DNA from: Effrenium voratum
Lineage: Eukaryota; Sar; Dinophyceae; Suessiales; Symbiodiniaceae
Direction: 5' to 3'
DNA: 64,000 nt
NCBI GenBank assembly: GCA_963377175.1
Contig: CAUJNA010002979.1
Location: 264,001-328,000 of the forward strand
Part shown: positions 32,701 to 41,548 of the stretch, piece after piece
Position numbering within the stretch: position 1 is the first letter of the stretch
Layout: each line of letters starts with the position of its first letter
Program-made: the position numbers and the translations under genes
Notes under the pieces: generated by a model
Database searches by the model: none
The model's input: the letters and a program-made list of their open reading frames with translations, nothing else
Told to the model about the DNA's origin: nothing

Positions 32701-33063
32701 ATGCATGAGACTTGGATGAGGATCTTCTAATCCTTACTAGCCTACGAACAAGGCGAAGTCCGCTGTGTGTTGGTGACACCCTGTCTCCTTATGAGAACAG
32801 GCCAGCGCAATCACCTTCTATCTTTCTGTGATAATTGAGGCCCGACCGACCAACACCAAAATTGTGATAAGTTTTTCCTCGGCGCCGAACTGCTGCATCT
32901 GGGAATTTCGTCTGAGACAAGCCTGCCATTCCCCCCCCACTACCCCCCACCCCCCACCCCCCAACCCCTCACCCCTCCCCCCCAACCCAGATGGTTGCCT
33001 CGAGATCCAGATCGCCCGAGAGGTGCAGCGCCGGAACACCATCCTCATGGATCTTTTGCACCC
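5682..33063 (+). CDS. Voltage-gated cation channel, single 6TM domain with EF-hands (split gene, extent approximate)
   Basis: This entry spans a multi-exon gene; the exons are listed individually. Joining them at phase-compatible borders gives one continuous six-transmembrane ion-transport domain: S1 (IALNALMMGFEVD), S2 (ENFFCVLWIVEMLLKL), S3 (ILDFFLVLLSVAEAW), S4 with six Arg and one Lys every third residue, S5 (VLMLLSVVIYV), pore helix and filter MYSLFQVITLESWSQ, and S6 (TTFGILNIIVGVIVENTL). The TLESWS filter closely matches the TLESWAS of bacterial NaV channels, so four subunits would place a ring of Glu in the pore. Na+ or Ca2+ selectivity cannot be read from this alone. After S6 come a helix and one canonical EF-hand loop (DADGSGTLEQAE), then a second, unfinished EF-like segment, which suggests Ca2+ feedback on a plasma- or ciliary-membrane channel. 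The N-terminus is long and unrecognised. No stop interrupts the joined exons, so the gene looks intact. The start codon is not identified and the gene may reach 41.67 kb. Confidence 0.85.
7911..8020 (+). repeat. Dispersed repeat family A, copy 3
   Basis: Starts TGACTGCTATTGGGTTGGAT, nearly identical to copy 2 over its first 45 bases, and ends near GCTTTTTGCAGGGGGGTCC. It lies just upstream of the candidate exon at 8052, so its 3' end is close to a splice acceptor. Confidence 0.8.
8052..8082 (+). CDS. Candidate short N-terminal exon of the first channel gene
   Basis: The frame reads APDGKRLKVN and then one base of the next codon, with a GC donor in GGCTTC. The start could also be 9 bases earlier at TTGCGCCAG. 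It lies just after a copy of a dispersed repeat whose 3' end (TTTTTGCAG) looks like a splice acceptor. Phase allows a join to the exon at 9776. With so little sequence the call is tentative. Confidence 0.35.
9776..9860 (+). CDS. N-terminal cytosolic exon of the first channel gene
   Basis: It reads DKLSARQAAVASNVL, then APPSLSLEQVVE and two bases of the next codon. Acceptor is GTAG|G and donor is GC (AAAT|GCAGG). Joined to the next exon it gives LEQVVEMNELYATLSAA in phase, which supports both borders. No known domain. An inverted-repeat element starts seven bases past the donor. Confidence 0.6.
9868..9973. mobile_element. MITE/introner-like family B, copy 2
   Basis: Runs from CATAGGTGTCCTTTTTGG to CCAAAAGGCCACCTGTG. 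It begins seven bases after the predicted donor of the exon ending at 9860, so it forms the 5' end of that intron. Confidence 0.8.
10693..10768 (+). CDS. N-terminal cytosolic exon of the first channel gene
   Basis: It reads NELYATLSAATPEELAHL followed by RQELCSW, a charged helical segment. Acceptor is CCCAG|G; donor is GC after TGG. Phase agrees with the exons on both sides. A G/T-rich degenerate repeat tract starts about 30 bases downstream. Confidence 0.6.
10795..11165 (+). repeat. G/T-rich degenerate repeat
   Basis: Loose repeats of GGTTTGG, GGGTTGG, TTAGGATTGG and TTTAGGGTT over about 370 bp in an intron of the first channel gene. It includes at least one TTTAGGG, the telomere unit reported in dinoflagellates, but is too degenerate to be a telomere. 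Confidence 0.6.
12468..12560 (+). CDS. N-terminal cytosolic exon of the first channel gene
   Basis: It is GC-rich and codes for VPIVAQRGFEPTALGVS then QATQQILRYHGEGK, 31 residues, with acceptor CGAG|G and donor GC (GCAAG|GCGCC). Both ends are phase 0. No domain is recognised. Composition is clearly higher in G+C than the flanking introns, which supports coding. Confidence 0.62.
13223..13336. mobile_element. MITE/introner-like family C, copy 1
   Basis: The core TTTTAGTGGGGATTGGGATG and TTCACTGGGGGTACGGG is the reverse complement of the element at 41395. Its ends (AATGTGGCCGTGGATCA / TTTGACCCATAGTCATGTG) are a decayed inverted repeat. It lies in the intron before the exon at 17216. Confidence 0.78.
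17216..17297 (+). CDS. Cytosolic exon upstream of S1, first channel gene
   Basis: It reads AISFYSKKEVNEDEFQEI then LEEQGRRSV plus one base. Acceptor GCAG|G; donor is a normal GT (TTG|GTGAGC). The acidic, helical sequence contains E-x-x-x-x-E-F-Q spacing but not a complete EF-hand. Phase fits the next exon (17553). Confidence 0.65.
17553..17635 (+). CDS. Pre-S1 exon, first channel gene
   Basis: It encodes GVADVESNEEEVEKPKF then ADSMARLLNSV. The R-x-L-N-S-V end joins to EFESGIGCLIAL of the next exon, the usual pre-S1 amphipathic helix running into S1. Acceptor GAAG|G; donor GC (AGTC|GCATC). The intron this implies is only 32 bases long (see findings). Confidence 0.65.
17668..17745 (+). CDS. 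S1 exon, first channel gene
   Basis: It encodes EFESGIGCLIALNALM followed by MGFEVDLANQ. The I-x-L-N-A-L-x-M-G-x-E pattern is the signature of S1 in NaV/CaV-type ion-transport domains. Acceptor CTCAG|G; donor GT (CCAG|GTGCGG). Both ends are phase 0. Confidence 0.85.
18586..18696 (+). CDS. S2 exon, first channel gene
   Basis: It encodes GDVGWIVLENFFCVLWI then VEMLLKLHSIRLMYFYQPWN, 37 residues. The E-N-x-F-C-V-x-W-x-V-E-M-x-L-K pattern is a classic S2, with the acidic residues that pair with S4 Arg. The donor is GC directly after TGGAAT. Joining to the S3 exon restores WNILDFF, the family motif at the start of S3. Confidence 0.88.
19116..19214 (+). CDS. S3 exon, first channel gene
   Basis: It encodes ILDFFLVLLSVAEAW then VIPALSITGVSALGSLRM. 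The Asp in ILDFF is the conserved S3 acidic residue. Donor GC after ATG; acceptor CTAAG|A. Joining to the next exon gives SLRMVRVLRILR, so the first gating Arg lies in this exon. Confidence 0.85.
20068..20114 (+). CDS. S4 voltage-sensor exon, first channel gene
   Basis: It encodes VRVLRILRLLRLIRL plus two bases of a Val codon. With the Arg before it and the Lys after it, the segment has six Arg and one Lys at every third position, a full-strength voltage sensor. Acceptor TAAG|G. A GA donor (TGGT|GAGC) gives the phase needed downstream; the GT one base pair upstream would shift the frame. Confidence 0.9.
20626..20692 (+). CDS. S4-S5 linker exon, first channel gene
   Basis: It encodes KLFKNLWLIIVGFRESL then STLFW. 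This is the amphipathic S4-S5 linker that couples sensor to pore, with the family pattern LW-L-I-x-G-x-x-x-S-L. Acceptor TCAG|G; donor GT (CTGG|GTGCC). Confidence 0.85.
20858..20889 (+). CDS. S5 exon, first channel gene
   Basis: A 32-base exon encoding VLMLLSVVIY plus two bases of Val. Joined to the previous exon it gives TLFWVLMLLSVVIYV, a typical S5 start. Acceptor CTCAG|G; donor GC (TATGT|GCCCC). Confidence 0.72.
21439..21467 (+). CDS. Candidate end-of-S5 exon, first channel gene
   Basis: A 29-base candidate encoding PMFTARTCR flanked by partial codons. It would give VIYVPMFTARTCRGIS, close to the Y-V-x-x-M/I-F-T-x-R pattern at the end of S5 in related channels. Acceptor CTCAG|G; donor GC. 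The phase works on both sides, but the exon is too short to be certain. Confidence 0.5.
21661..21718 (+). CDS. Pore-turret exon, first channel gene
   Basis: It encodes ISQRHPKDCSEYFGSMPA with partial codons at each end. E-Y-F-G-S-M-P matches the stretch just before the pore helix in NaV/CaV-like channels. Acceptor TACAG|G; donor GC (GCAGC|GCGCC). Confidence 0.75.
22280..22306 (+). CDS. Pore-helix microexon, first channel gene
   Basis: A 27-base exon encoding MYSLFQVI with partial codons. This is the pore helix (family pattern S/T-L-F-Q-V-x-T). Acceptor CCGAG|G; donor GC (ATTAC|GCTGC). Read on without splicing the frame hits a stop at once, so a donor here is required. Confidence 0.85.
22720..22738 (+). 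CDS. Selectivity-filter microexon, first channel gene
   Basis: A 19-base exon encoding LESWSQ. Joined to the pore helix it gives QVITLESWSQ, almost identical to the filter of bacterial NaV channels. Acceptor CTCAG|G; donor GC (CCAG|GCGAG). Phase is right on both sides. Confidence 0.82.
22939..22985 (+). CDS. Post-filter exon, first channel gene
   Basis: It encodes VFARPILRVQPGFFV plus two bases. R-P-I-x-x-x-x-P follows the filter in the family and leads into S6. Acceptor GTGAG|G; donor GT (GTGGT|GTTTC). Confidence 0.8.
23165..23264 (+). CDS. S6 exon, first channel gene
   Basis: It encodes LFLFLTTFGILNIIVG then VIVENTLNAAKQNQELQ. F-G-I-L-N-I-I-V-G-V-I-V-E-N-T is a diagnostic S6 with the gate Asn and the cytosolic helix after it. 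Acceptor CTGAG|G; donor GC (TTCAG|GCAGG). Confidence 0.92.
24160..24201 (+). CDS. Post-S6 helix and first part of an EF-hand, first channel gene
   Basis: It encodes ELESIRRLFEEADA. This is the entering helix of an EF-hand and the first two residues (D, A) of its Ca2+ loop. The donor must be GA (ACGCA|GAGCC) to join the loop. The start could also be at 24150. Confidence 0.8.
25879..25954 (+). CDS. EF-hand loop exon, first channel gene
   Basis: It encodes DGSGTLEQAEFVAILS then DGVVQQTLT plus one base. With the previous exon the loop is D-A-D-G-S-G-T-L-E-Q-A-E, matching every ligand position of the canonical EF-hand (1, 3, 5, 7, 12, with G6 and hydrophobic 8). Acceptor CCGAG|G; donor GC. Confidence 0.85.
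26388..26443 (+). CDS. Second EF-like segment, first channel gene
   Basis: It encodes MEIPIEDPGTLFAILDPQ. In related channels a linker of this form (x-I-P-x-x-D-x-x-x-L-F-x-x-L-D) leads into the second EF-hand. Only the first loop residues (D-P-Q) are here. The exon finishing this loop was not found. Acceptor TAAG|G; donor GC (CCAG|GCTCA). Confidence 0.65.
27775..28505. repeat. Degenerate TAGA/GACA tetranucleotide tract
   Basis: More than 700 bp of diverged TAGA, CAGA, GACA and TAGG units with no exact period, in an intron of the first channel gene. Probably an old, decayed microsatellite. Confidence 0.85.
29806..29930. repeat. Imperfect inverted-repeat element
   Basis: GACTGGGGTCATTATTTTGA at the left and GGTAAAATAACGAGTCAGAC at the right pair imperfectly. 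It ends about 14 bases before the candidate exon at 29944. Confidence 0.5.
29944..30083 (+). CDS. Candidate C-terminal cytosolic exon, first channel gene
   Basis: It encodes HVMEKQTEMIAANMEMPG then HPAWADPRLARL, IPVDSEGRRIP and VAAIH. The frame is GC-rich, hydrophilic and free of stops. Acceptor CCAG|G; donor GC (TCCACG|GCATT), leaving one base that completes an Asp codon with the exon at 32991. No known domain; it may be the cytosolic tail. Confidence 0.5.
30333..30500 (+). repeat. 24-bp minisatellite, seven units
   Basis: Units of the form CCGAATCTCCAAAGAGC(C/T)GCCAG(G/A), with two units carrying CCGCAGCTCC. The period is a multiple of three and lacks stops, so it opens frames on both strands (R-I-S-K-E-L-P-G on the + strand). 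It lies in the intron after 30083 by my model. Confidence 0.9.
32991..33063 (+). CDS. Candidate C-terminal cytosolic exon, first channel gene
   Basis: It follows a very long C-rich pyrimidine tract (32.93-32.99 kb) ending in CCCAG|. It reads GCLEIQIAREVQRRNTIL then MDLLH, an amphipathic charged helix. A GC donor in CACCC|GCAGC is assumed. Assignment to this gene is by order and phase only. Confidence 0.5.
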
Positions 33064-36000
33064 GCAGCTTTGCAGACACTCCGGGCCTTGAATCGAAGCA
33101 CCGGATCGCCTCCCACCACATAGGGGGTCCAAGACCATTTTCCTTTGAGAGGGAACCGCACTGGCGGGCTTCAGGTTAAATTGGTGGGAGGGTTCTTGCT
33201 TGAAGTTGGTTTCTCACCTTGCGCCAAGGAAGCCAGTGCCGAAGACTTGGGAGAAACCGGAGATCAACCTGGCCCTGGCGTGCTGAGAGAGGGCTGTTAG
33301 CAGGCACTGAGCTCATGACATGTGCCCCTGTGGCCATATTTCCATTCCTAAGAGCTGCGAATTTGACGGAAGAGCACGTTGTTTATTCCGACTGCTTCCA
33401 AGGCCCAAGGGTGCAGCTTGCGGACCAGATTGCAACCAACAAGTACCTTTGCAGCCCCGCCTGCAAAGCCGTCGAACACTGTTACTTGCGGGTCATAGTG
33501 ACATGGATCCCAGGGGTTGACGGGCGTGTGGATCTGCACTGCGCGAGATGATTTGCTTCGTTGGCATGGCATGACGAGTGAAAGGCATGAGTTCAGGGCT
33601 GCCGGCAGAGAAGGGAGTCTAGGACCATGCTTGGGTGGCAAGCAAGGGATGCGATCGGCGTCCAAGTCATGTTTGCAGCCAACTTTCGGCAATTTGGTGG
33701 AGCTGGGAATTTGTTGCTGAACCTTTTCTATCAGTCGGGGCACACGTTGACCATATTTTTTTTCGCAGGGATGATGCGGCAGGCTGACTGTCAGGCTTGC
33801 CTCCAAGCGTTACAGCATGGCTCTGGCTCCCGCGTGTTTTAACATGTATTACATTCAGCGCGAGAAGGGCCACAGAGCCATTCTGAAGCGCTGGGTTTGT
33901 ACAGGAAGTCCCAGGTTATCGAGGTAGGCAACTTGAGGCGCCTTTCCGGGTGGAAGAACCAAAGAGCAAACTAGGCTTGGTTCTTGGCACGGAACGGGGC
34001 CTAGCGGGCCACGTCTCATTGGCCACGTTGCCACAAAGGACGCTCATCAATTCCGGGCAGAGGCACGGCGCCATTTCAAGGAGCGCTGGCTCGGGCTTCG
34101 GACAGTGCGAGGCTGGCCGGAAAAGCAGGCGCCGAATGTCACCGCGCGCGAGCCTTCAACCCAGTTGTCAGACGCACCCTTTTCCCTTCATGTCTTTCCA
34201 TCACTGGGACTGCGTGTTGCTGGACGTCTTTTGAAGAGTTTGGGTAGTTCGAGCGCTTTAGCTCCGGGCGCAACTTGCGGTCGTGATGAGGCTTGAACAA
34301 TGGCCGCTTCCAATGCTTTGCTTCATGCTCTACTTAGACGGCAACACAAACACAACTGAGCCAGTTTCTCGTTGCCCATGCCCTCCGCCCTTCTTCCCCA
34401 GACAAGAAGCCAGAAATCCGGAGGTGTCATAGTGGCTTGTTTGGTCTTAAGCCTCAACTTTCTCTTGTTGCGGATTTCGCGATGGCCTGTTTTGCATTGC
34501 AACGCCAAGACGCTCAGGGCGAGGAGATGAATGAGCGCCGGTCCAAGTGCCAGAATTTGGCCAAATCTTTACACTGGGTTGGACGAGGCTGCAGTCTTCA
34601 ACGCTCTTGGGACATTTGGTGGGCCGACCTTTTGACCTTTCAGACGTTTTGTCCAGTGCTCTCCGTGCTGTTCAGCTTTAAGTATGTTGGGAGCAACATG
34701 CCAACCTGCTATGCGCTCTTCTTCCGCATGTCAACTGCTATTGAGCTGCACCATTTGTCGATTGATGCAGGAGCATGTTGTGAAGGGTGATCTCATGGGC
34801 TCCGAGCCAAGGTCCTAAGGTGCATTTCTGTGCCTGATGGCAAGCAAGCACTTACTTATTTTTCCTGTACCATTGTTTGGTTCAGAGTGTGGGCCGGTGC
34901 TATTTAAGAAGAGCCGGCCCAAGCTGAAAAGTCCAATGTGGCCTCGTGATTGGTTGAAAACGGTCATCGCCTGTGCTATGCAAGGCGGTGTCGACTTCGT
35001 GTGTGACGGCTTACTCGGGGGCAACCTGCCGAGCTAGGCGATGCGTTTGTAATTTGCTCTCATTAAGCAACAAGTGCAAGTACGCGCTTTCTTCGAAGGA
35101 AAAACCTCTATTTCCGCTGGCTCGGAGCCATCGTCATGTAAATGTGGGCTCACCTGGCCATACTGAAGCACCGAGAGCCTCCAAACATGTGCGCTAGAAC
35201 CTGCTTTTGTTAACGTTTGTATGGGCCTACTCAGACGCTCAAAGTTCCTGAACAATCTTCTCACTGTGACTCATGAAAGCCCTTCCTTGCCTGGTGGCCA
35301 GATTTACATTCTGCATTCGTTGTCCGTTAAATCAAGGCAGCTAAGGTGAGTGCACGATAGATTTCCTGCATGCAGAACAGGATTTGACCTGGGATCCCCG
35401 TGTAGCCCGCCTCAGATTGTGCAATGCGCAAAGTTGGCGATGAATGTGGTCTCGCGTTGCCATGCCTCTCACTTTTCACTGGGGAGTGGGGCAGTCGAAG
35501 GGTGTAATGTCAAGTTCAATGAATCTGTTGAGCTTTCTGGTTGCGATGGCATGCACCCTCCGGGCGCGATATGTGCTTTGGCGCACGCAGGTATAATATA
35601 ATATGAGTTAGCGGATTGAGGTTGGATGGTTTGCTGTTCTGGGGGCATTCGTCGTATCCAAATGGGCTTGGTGTCGAACAGACTCCAGTGAGAAGCCGGT
35701 GTGTTGTGCATGTACGCATCGTTTCTCCGGACTGGCAGCCTTTGAGGCTCCATAGGTTGGCGGACCATGCAAGAAGCGCAGCAGGCCGAAACAATAGTGC
35801 GATCCAACCCTGCTTTGCAGAGTCAGTTGTGCGTGAACAGTTCCAGGCCACTCCAAGTTGTTTGGGTTTGCTTCAAGGCTGCTTGAAGCCTCAACTGCAC
35901 AATGGACCATCAGATGTAACTTTACCGCTTTGCCCACACAGCGGCATCACTTCGGGCTGGGCAACCCATTTCTGGCAAGATTCGCTGGAGGGTTCGCATC

Positions 36001-36718
36001 CTGAAGCGGTTTTGGGCCGCGGGCGAGGTGTCCCGAGCGACATGTGACATGGGTGTCCGGAGCCCAAACTGCCCAGGGCGCTTTCGAAAAGTGGCAGTTG
36101 GCTTGCCGGACAAGCCAGCGGACACCGAGGCAATGCAAATGTGCAGCTGCTCGGAAGGACTGCGCTGGGGCATTCTTGTGACTGTCATTATTGCTCACCT
36201 GTGATGGACACACATCGCAAGCAGAATGTGTTGAATGTGCGGGTTATGGGCTGCGACGCTTTGAAGTGTTGCCATTGCTTGGAACAGCGTTGCTGAGTTT
36301 CTATGCGAACTCTCCCGTCATTTCCTGGCCATATCTTAATATGCCAAGTGTTCCAATGCAAATTAGAGCATTGGCTGCTTGACTGCTTTGGCACTAAGAT
36401 CTCTTAGCAATCGCGGCAGCCATCCTGGCACATTTTTTGGCACAAGGTCCAAAACAGGCAAGCGATTAGGAGGCCACGCATGGTCAAGTCACTCTCGTGA
36501 ATCTTGATTCAGGATGGCTACGTGTTTTTCCTCTTTTTTCTGCCTATGCTTGACCGTGCAATTGGATGGGCTCTTCTTGCCCCAACACAACATCCCACCA
36601 AAGCCCTCTGCCCGCTGGCCTTGCCATGACTTGATCGGTTGGCGGTTGGCGTTCTGGTGTTGCCCTATGCCGTTCTCCTGTCATCGAACGATATCGGCCG
36701 GCTTTGGTTGACAAATGT

Positions 36719-36811
36719 CGAACCCGTTCAACCCCCATTAAAAGAATGGTTGACCCAATTTGGATGATGACAATCTTTAGGTAAACAATGGTGGTTGTAT
36801 GTGGAACCCGA
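36719..36811. mobile_element. MITE/introner-like family D, copy 1
   Basis: CGAACCCGTTCAACCCCC to GTATGTGGAACCCG. In reverse complement it matches the element at 63579, including ACCATTGTTTACCTAA and GATTGTCATCATCCAA. Confidence 0.78.
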
Positions 36812-39778
36812 TTGTTTTTATTGTGGTTTGAACCCCAGGAGGCATTTTCAGGGGGCATTAGAGAGAGTCTTGCCTCTGCCCGTGTGCAGGTCCGAAAGGC
36901 CTGGCCTTTGTATGAGCTTGCGAAGACCTTTGAGATTGCCAGCATTTTACGCGAAGACGTTGGCAACATGTGGTCCCTAGACGGGATGAATATGTGTGTG
37001 GGGAATCTAGCTTGCATGCTGAAATATGGTGGCAATGCTAGAAATCTCAACAGGGCCCAATCACAGGCAGTATTGGCATTGGCAATGGGCATGTGCAGGG
37101 AGGGTGCTAGCAAGCGCAAGCGCTCCGCAATGGGGAGCACTGCGTAGCGGCGCGATGCGGTGAGTCCTCTAATTATTGCGAGTCAACCACGCACAACGCA
37201 CAGCAATGCGATGATGTAGAATCAGATCCTTTCCATCACCTGTTTCTCAAGGAATTTATCAAATATAGTTCTGCCTCTACAAAGGAAAAGAGATAGAGGT
37301 GATGAATGGTGAGAGCTCTCTTTCCTGCTCTCTAACCCATCCATCTCCTCCGATTCCTCGTGCCTCACGTACAAGCTGCTATTATAAAAGTCCGAATCTC
37401 AGATACAGAATGGTACTGGCATGACTTGTCTCACCGCTTCCTCCTTGAGTCGTTGCAACGGGAAATGGAATGAGACAAGCCATTACCATCCTACGTTAAA
37501 ACCCTGAAAATGAGAACACGAGATCTCGGCTCAGTTTTGGACACAAGTTGTGACAAGCTATGTTACCGGCCTAGCAGTGATCTTGCCTAAGAGTCTGATC
37601 CGGTTGGGTCTTGGAAAGCTTCGCGCTTTCAAGAAGTTGGTTAGTCACAAGGCTTGAGGCGAATCGCTGCCGTTTCAAGATCTAGCTCCTGCTTTGCAGC
37701 ATGTCGTCAGACTGCGAAGCCTGGCTGCATCTGGCGGTTCAGGACCGCTAGTGGTCATCCAAACGGGAAGGAAGCTTTAGCCGTGCTCAATCTCGTACGC
37801 GGTCCAGGCCAGCGGAAACGAGGGAACTCCTTGTCTAAATGTTGGTCCGCGCCCTTTCAAGTGCTTGGGTACTAGCACTGCAGCTGGGCTTTGCCAGACT
37901 TCGGGCTAGCTTGCCAGCCATGTACATTCATGACTGCTAACCAGCCTGGCCCGAAAACAGGCAATGCGTGGATCGCGGTATATCTTGACATCTCTTGACC
38001 TCATTGGACGACACTGGCTGCAGCTTCAATGATTCAGGCTGAGTTTTGGTTGGGCCCCAGAAGTTTGCGGACTGACAACTGAGCCAATGTCACTTGCTAC
38101 ATGGTAGAGAAGTTCGTAGCTGCCGGGCTAAGTTCCGTGAAGACCAGTGGACTGGCGGCCGGGCACTATCTCCAAACTTCAATGAGTGCAGTTCTGGACA
38201 CCTGGCAGGGGGCGCAGAAACGGTGCAGGAGCCCCCACAGCAGCTCGCAGCAGTGCGACAACCAGACATAAATCGGGCTGCCTTGCCAAGGACATGGACA
38301 TGGTGCTGCAAAACGAGAGCCTGGCGACCACGCATCTGGGCTGCATCTTTGTGCCATATGCTTCAGCCCCTTTTTCTTTCTCACGGCAAGCGCCTCGAAC
38401 AGCAGGCCATAAGACTGTCAGTGTTAATTTTAAATTGAAAGCATCACTGAATCAAGATGTGATGTGAGTGAAAACACATTTCAAATTTGAAAACATCATT
38501 GAAAACATCATTTCAAATTGAAACCACAAATTGAGAGGGCAAGATGTGATGTGAGTTCTCTGACGCCCTGGACCTGTGATGAACTCTGGACGGGGTGTTT
38601 CCCGTATCGGGCCGGGGGTAAAGTTCACTAAGCAGCGCTAGTGTGCCGTGGCAAAGCCAGGTGCCAAGGCGGGCCTCTACAAATCTATTTTTCTCAGTTG
38701 CAAAGAATCATGAAAGGACATTCTGCCGTCCATTGTTAAAGGAAGCCAATGCTGACAGTGCAGCAGCTCAATCAGGCGTGCACCTACGAAAAATATAAGA
38801 ATCAGGTCTTCCCGGAAATGAACTGCTTGGCGGAGATACATTCCGGAGATACACTGAGTCCACAAACTGATCTTGACTCGATACTTGAAACTGCCACCCG
38901 TTCCCACAAAAACATGCGAACGCCGTGGGGGCTGTTTGCATGTTCTGCAGGTGTTTGAGTTTGCTTCTTCCTAGTTTGCATCCTTGAACTTTCCCTTTGC
39001 CATAGTTTGCCATGTCAGGTGAACATGGCGAATTTGCAAATAATGTTCGATGCTTGCTTAAAGGAACCCACCGGTCATGGATAACTTGACCATTTTCCAG
39101 ACCACTTATTCAGCACTCAGTGGATGTTTGAGACACTTTGCCGCGACCGCCAACTCTGACTCTGCCCTAGGCCTGCCAAAGCACCAACCATGTAAGGTGT
39201 GTGTGTGTGTGTCCTTGTCGTGTGTTTGTTGTACGTGGCTAAGGCGCTTCAGTTCCATCGATGCTTGGCAGCAAGTTTCATCCAAGCTTCATCCCAAACA
39301 TGTCCCAAGCCCGAAAGGCAAAGTCTGACCGAGCCAACCTATGATCTGTTCATCTTCTGTTTGCATATACGGTGGAACTTGTTGGGGCAGGAGGAGCCAG
39401 TTCGTTTGAGCTTGAGCACTTCTGAAGCCCCTAGATGGCATGAAAGGTTTCTTCCCACAGCCCTCAAACCCGGTTGAATGGGGTATGTGAAAGGCGTACA
39501 CCCCAATTTCCCTGAAATTGGTGGTTTGCGGGTAGTGGAAGCCATCACAGAACTCTTTTGGGAACCCTTAAGGACACATGATACCCATATGAGCTACCAC
39601 CAAAAGGGTCGGAACAAGGGATATGTATTGGAGTGGAATAGGGTCCAACACCCCCAAGAACGAAGGCGAGCCTTTAAAGCGGAGGCTTTTGATTGTGAGC
39701 AGTTTGCTCAGCCTTTAGATCCGCTTCGGCAATGTCGGCGTGTACGATTTGGGAGGAGGTTCGGTACGGCGGGATGCG

Positions 39779-39804
39779 TTTTTTTTTTTTTTTTTTTTTT
39801 TTTT
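39779..39804. repeat. Poly-T run, 26 bases
   Basis: An uninterrupted T run followed by TTCCGCG-like sequence; no coding context. Confidence 0.9.
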
Positions 39805-40529
39805 CCGCGTGTGCTGATGCATTCGCGCTTGTCTGTGGAGCACTTGTAAGGCATGGTAGCCAGGTTGCACGTACTCTCCGCTGCAATCTTCCCCCCTAAC
39901 AATTGTAGTTTGAGGGGGGGGGTACCCCAGTGAAATTTCATTTTTTGTTGCACTTTTGAGGGGGGGGGGTGAAACACGGGGGGGCCAAAATAAAAATGTT
40001 CGAAGGGGGGGACTCCGACCAAAACGGTTCTCCCGCTTGCGCCTGGGAGGACATTACTGGCCCTGGGGCCCGTCCAAAAACTGTCGCCTCTAAAGGGAAA
40101 TGGCTCGAAAACCACAAGAATAATCACAACGCTTCCAAGAAACTGCTGCTTACGCTCAACTCAGAGAAGGTTTGCGTTTTTTCTGCGGGGTTGGGGTCCA
40201 CAATTGACAGAGCGCTCGTGAGTTAACACACCCAGGCTTTACTTGAAAGGTCTAAGGGCCTCGAAGAAAGCTGGGCGCGAGCTGGCACGAAAAACGAAAG
40301 CTGAACGAAGGCAAAAGCGAAGGCCAATTTCACGAAAGTTTCGTTTCGTGAACATTGGCTGAGATGAGGGCTTGTGAAAAGGGTCCCCCTCAAAAGGGAA
40401 GCCTGTCGCTTCATGGACTTTGGAGCCAAGTCAACGCTAGAAGAAGCACGTTGTTTACCAACCCGCTCGTAGGGTTGTCGTAGGGCATGTCTGCTTGAAA
40501 GACTTCTGGCGAGGAGGGGGCTGTTGCAT

Positions 40530-41235
40530 TCTGCGCTTCCCAATGGCACTTTGGAGACAAACTTCTCGAACGTAGCGAGGAGAGCTCAGGGTGCTTTTCC
40601 CAATGGCGTGGCACAAACTTGTCAAACTTGTCAAACATGGCGAGGAGAGAATGGCGCGGCCGGTTTTGGAGACAAACTTGTTGAACGTCGCGCGGAGGGC
40701 GCAGGGTGCCTTTCCCAATGGCACGGCCGGTTTTGGAGACAAACTGGTCAAACATAGCGAGGAGAGCTTTGGGTGTAGTGAGGAGAGCGCCTTTCCCAAT
40801 GGCGCAGCCAGTTTTGGAGATACGTAGGGTGCCTTTCCTCCCAATGACGCAGCTGGTTTTGGAGACAACCTGTTCTGGAGACAAACTTGTCGAACGTAGG
40901 GCGCCTTTCTTAATGGCATGAGATCCTAGGGTGCCTTTCCCAGTTGCACAGCCGCTTTTGGAGACAAACTTGTCGAACGTAGCGCTTTTCCCAACGGCGT
41001 GGCCGATTTTGGAGACAAACTTGTCGAACATCGCGCGGAGAGCGCAGGGCGCAGGGTGCCTTTCCCAATGGCACGTCCGGTTTTGAGACAAACTTGCCGG
41101 AGATGCGAGGAGAGCGTAGGGTGGACTTTTCAATGGCACAGCCGGTTTTTGAGACAAGCTGGTCAAACATAGCGTGGAGAACGTAGGGTCCCTTTCTAAA
41201 CGGCATGGCCGCTTTCCGAGACAAACTTCTTGCTG
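40530..41235. repeat. Minisatellite, about 50-75-bp unit
   Basis: Around ten copies of GAGACAAACTTGTCGAACGT, each followed by AGCGAGGAGAGCGCAGGGTG, CCTTTCCCAATGGCACGG and CCGGTTTTG, with variable truncation. It opens a 294-codon frame on the minus strand that is only repeat. Confidence 0.88.
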
Positions 41236-41394
41236 GTCTGAGAAGAGCTGTTGTATCTTTCCAAATGGCATAAGAAGAACTTGTGTTCGCATCACTCACG
41301 AACGACCAAACGGCCTCAAAAACGAAGGCGAGACGAGAAACGAAGGCGAGAGAGATATTCCAGTTTCGCGCACAAGGGCATTTTGGCGGTAACT

Positions 41395-41516
41395 CATATG
41401 GCCATGGGTCAAAATCCCGTACCCCCAGTGAACATCCCAATCCCCACTAAAATAGGTCTAAAATGGGTGGTGCACCCCCGAAATGGGTACCATTGGTTTG
41501 GACCCACAGCCATATG
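41395..41516. mobile_element. MITE/introner-like family C, copy 2
   Basis: CATATGGCCATGGGTCAAAA at the left mirrors GGACCCACAGCCATATG at the right. The core is the inverse of the copy at 13223. It ends 32 bases before the candidate exon at 41549. Confidence 0.8.
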
Positions 41517-41548
41517 ATTGGACACATGCCCGTCTGATTGTAGGCCAG

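Larger units (their letters stand above)
33064..41548 (+). other. Long region without a recognised exon
   Basis: This may be an intron of the first channel gene or intergenic. No exon can be supported. It contains an inverted-repeat element at about 36.72-36.81 kb, a 26-base T run at 39.78 kb, G-rich homopolymers at 39.9-39.98 kb, a minisatellite at 40.5-41.24 kb and an inverted-repeat element at 41.40-41.52 kb. A short GC-richer stretch at 36.05-36.18 kb was considered as an exon and left out for lack of a motif. Confidence 0.4.

Noticed and set aside
36050..36190. GC-richer stretch read as an exon (KVAVGLPDKPADTEAM)
   Set aside because: Frames on both strands are open, no domain is seen and no phase link could be made.
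40411..41295. 294-codon minus-strand frame
   Set aside because: It is entirely minisatellite; the apparent protein is a repeat of the unit.
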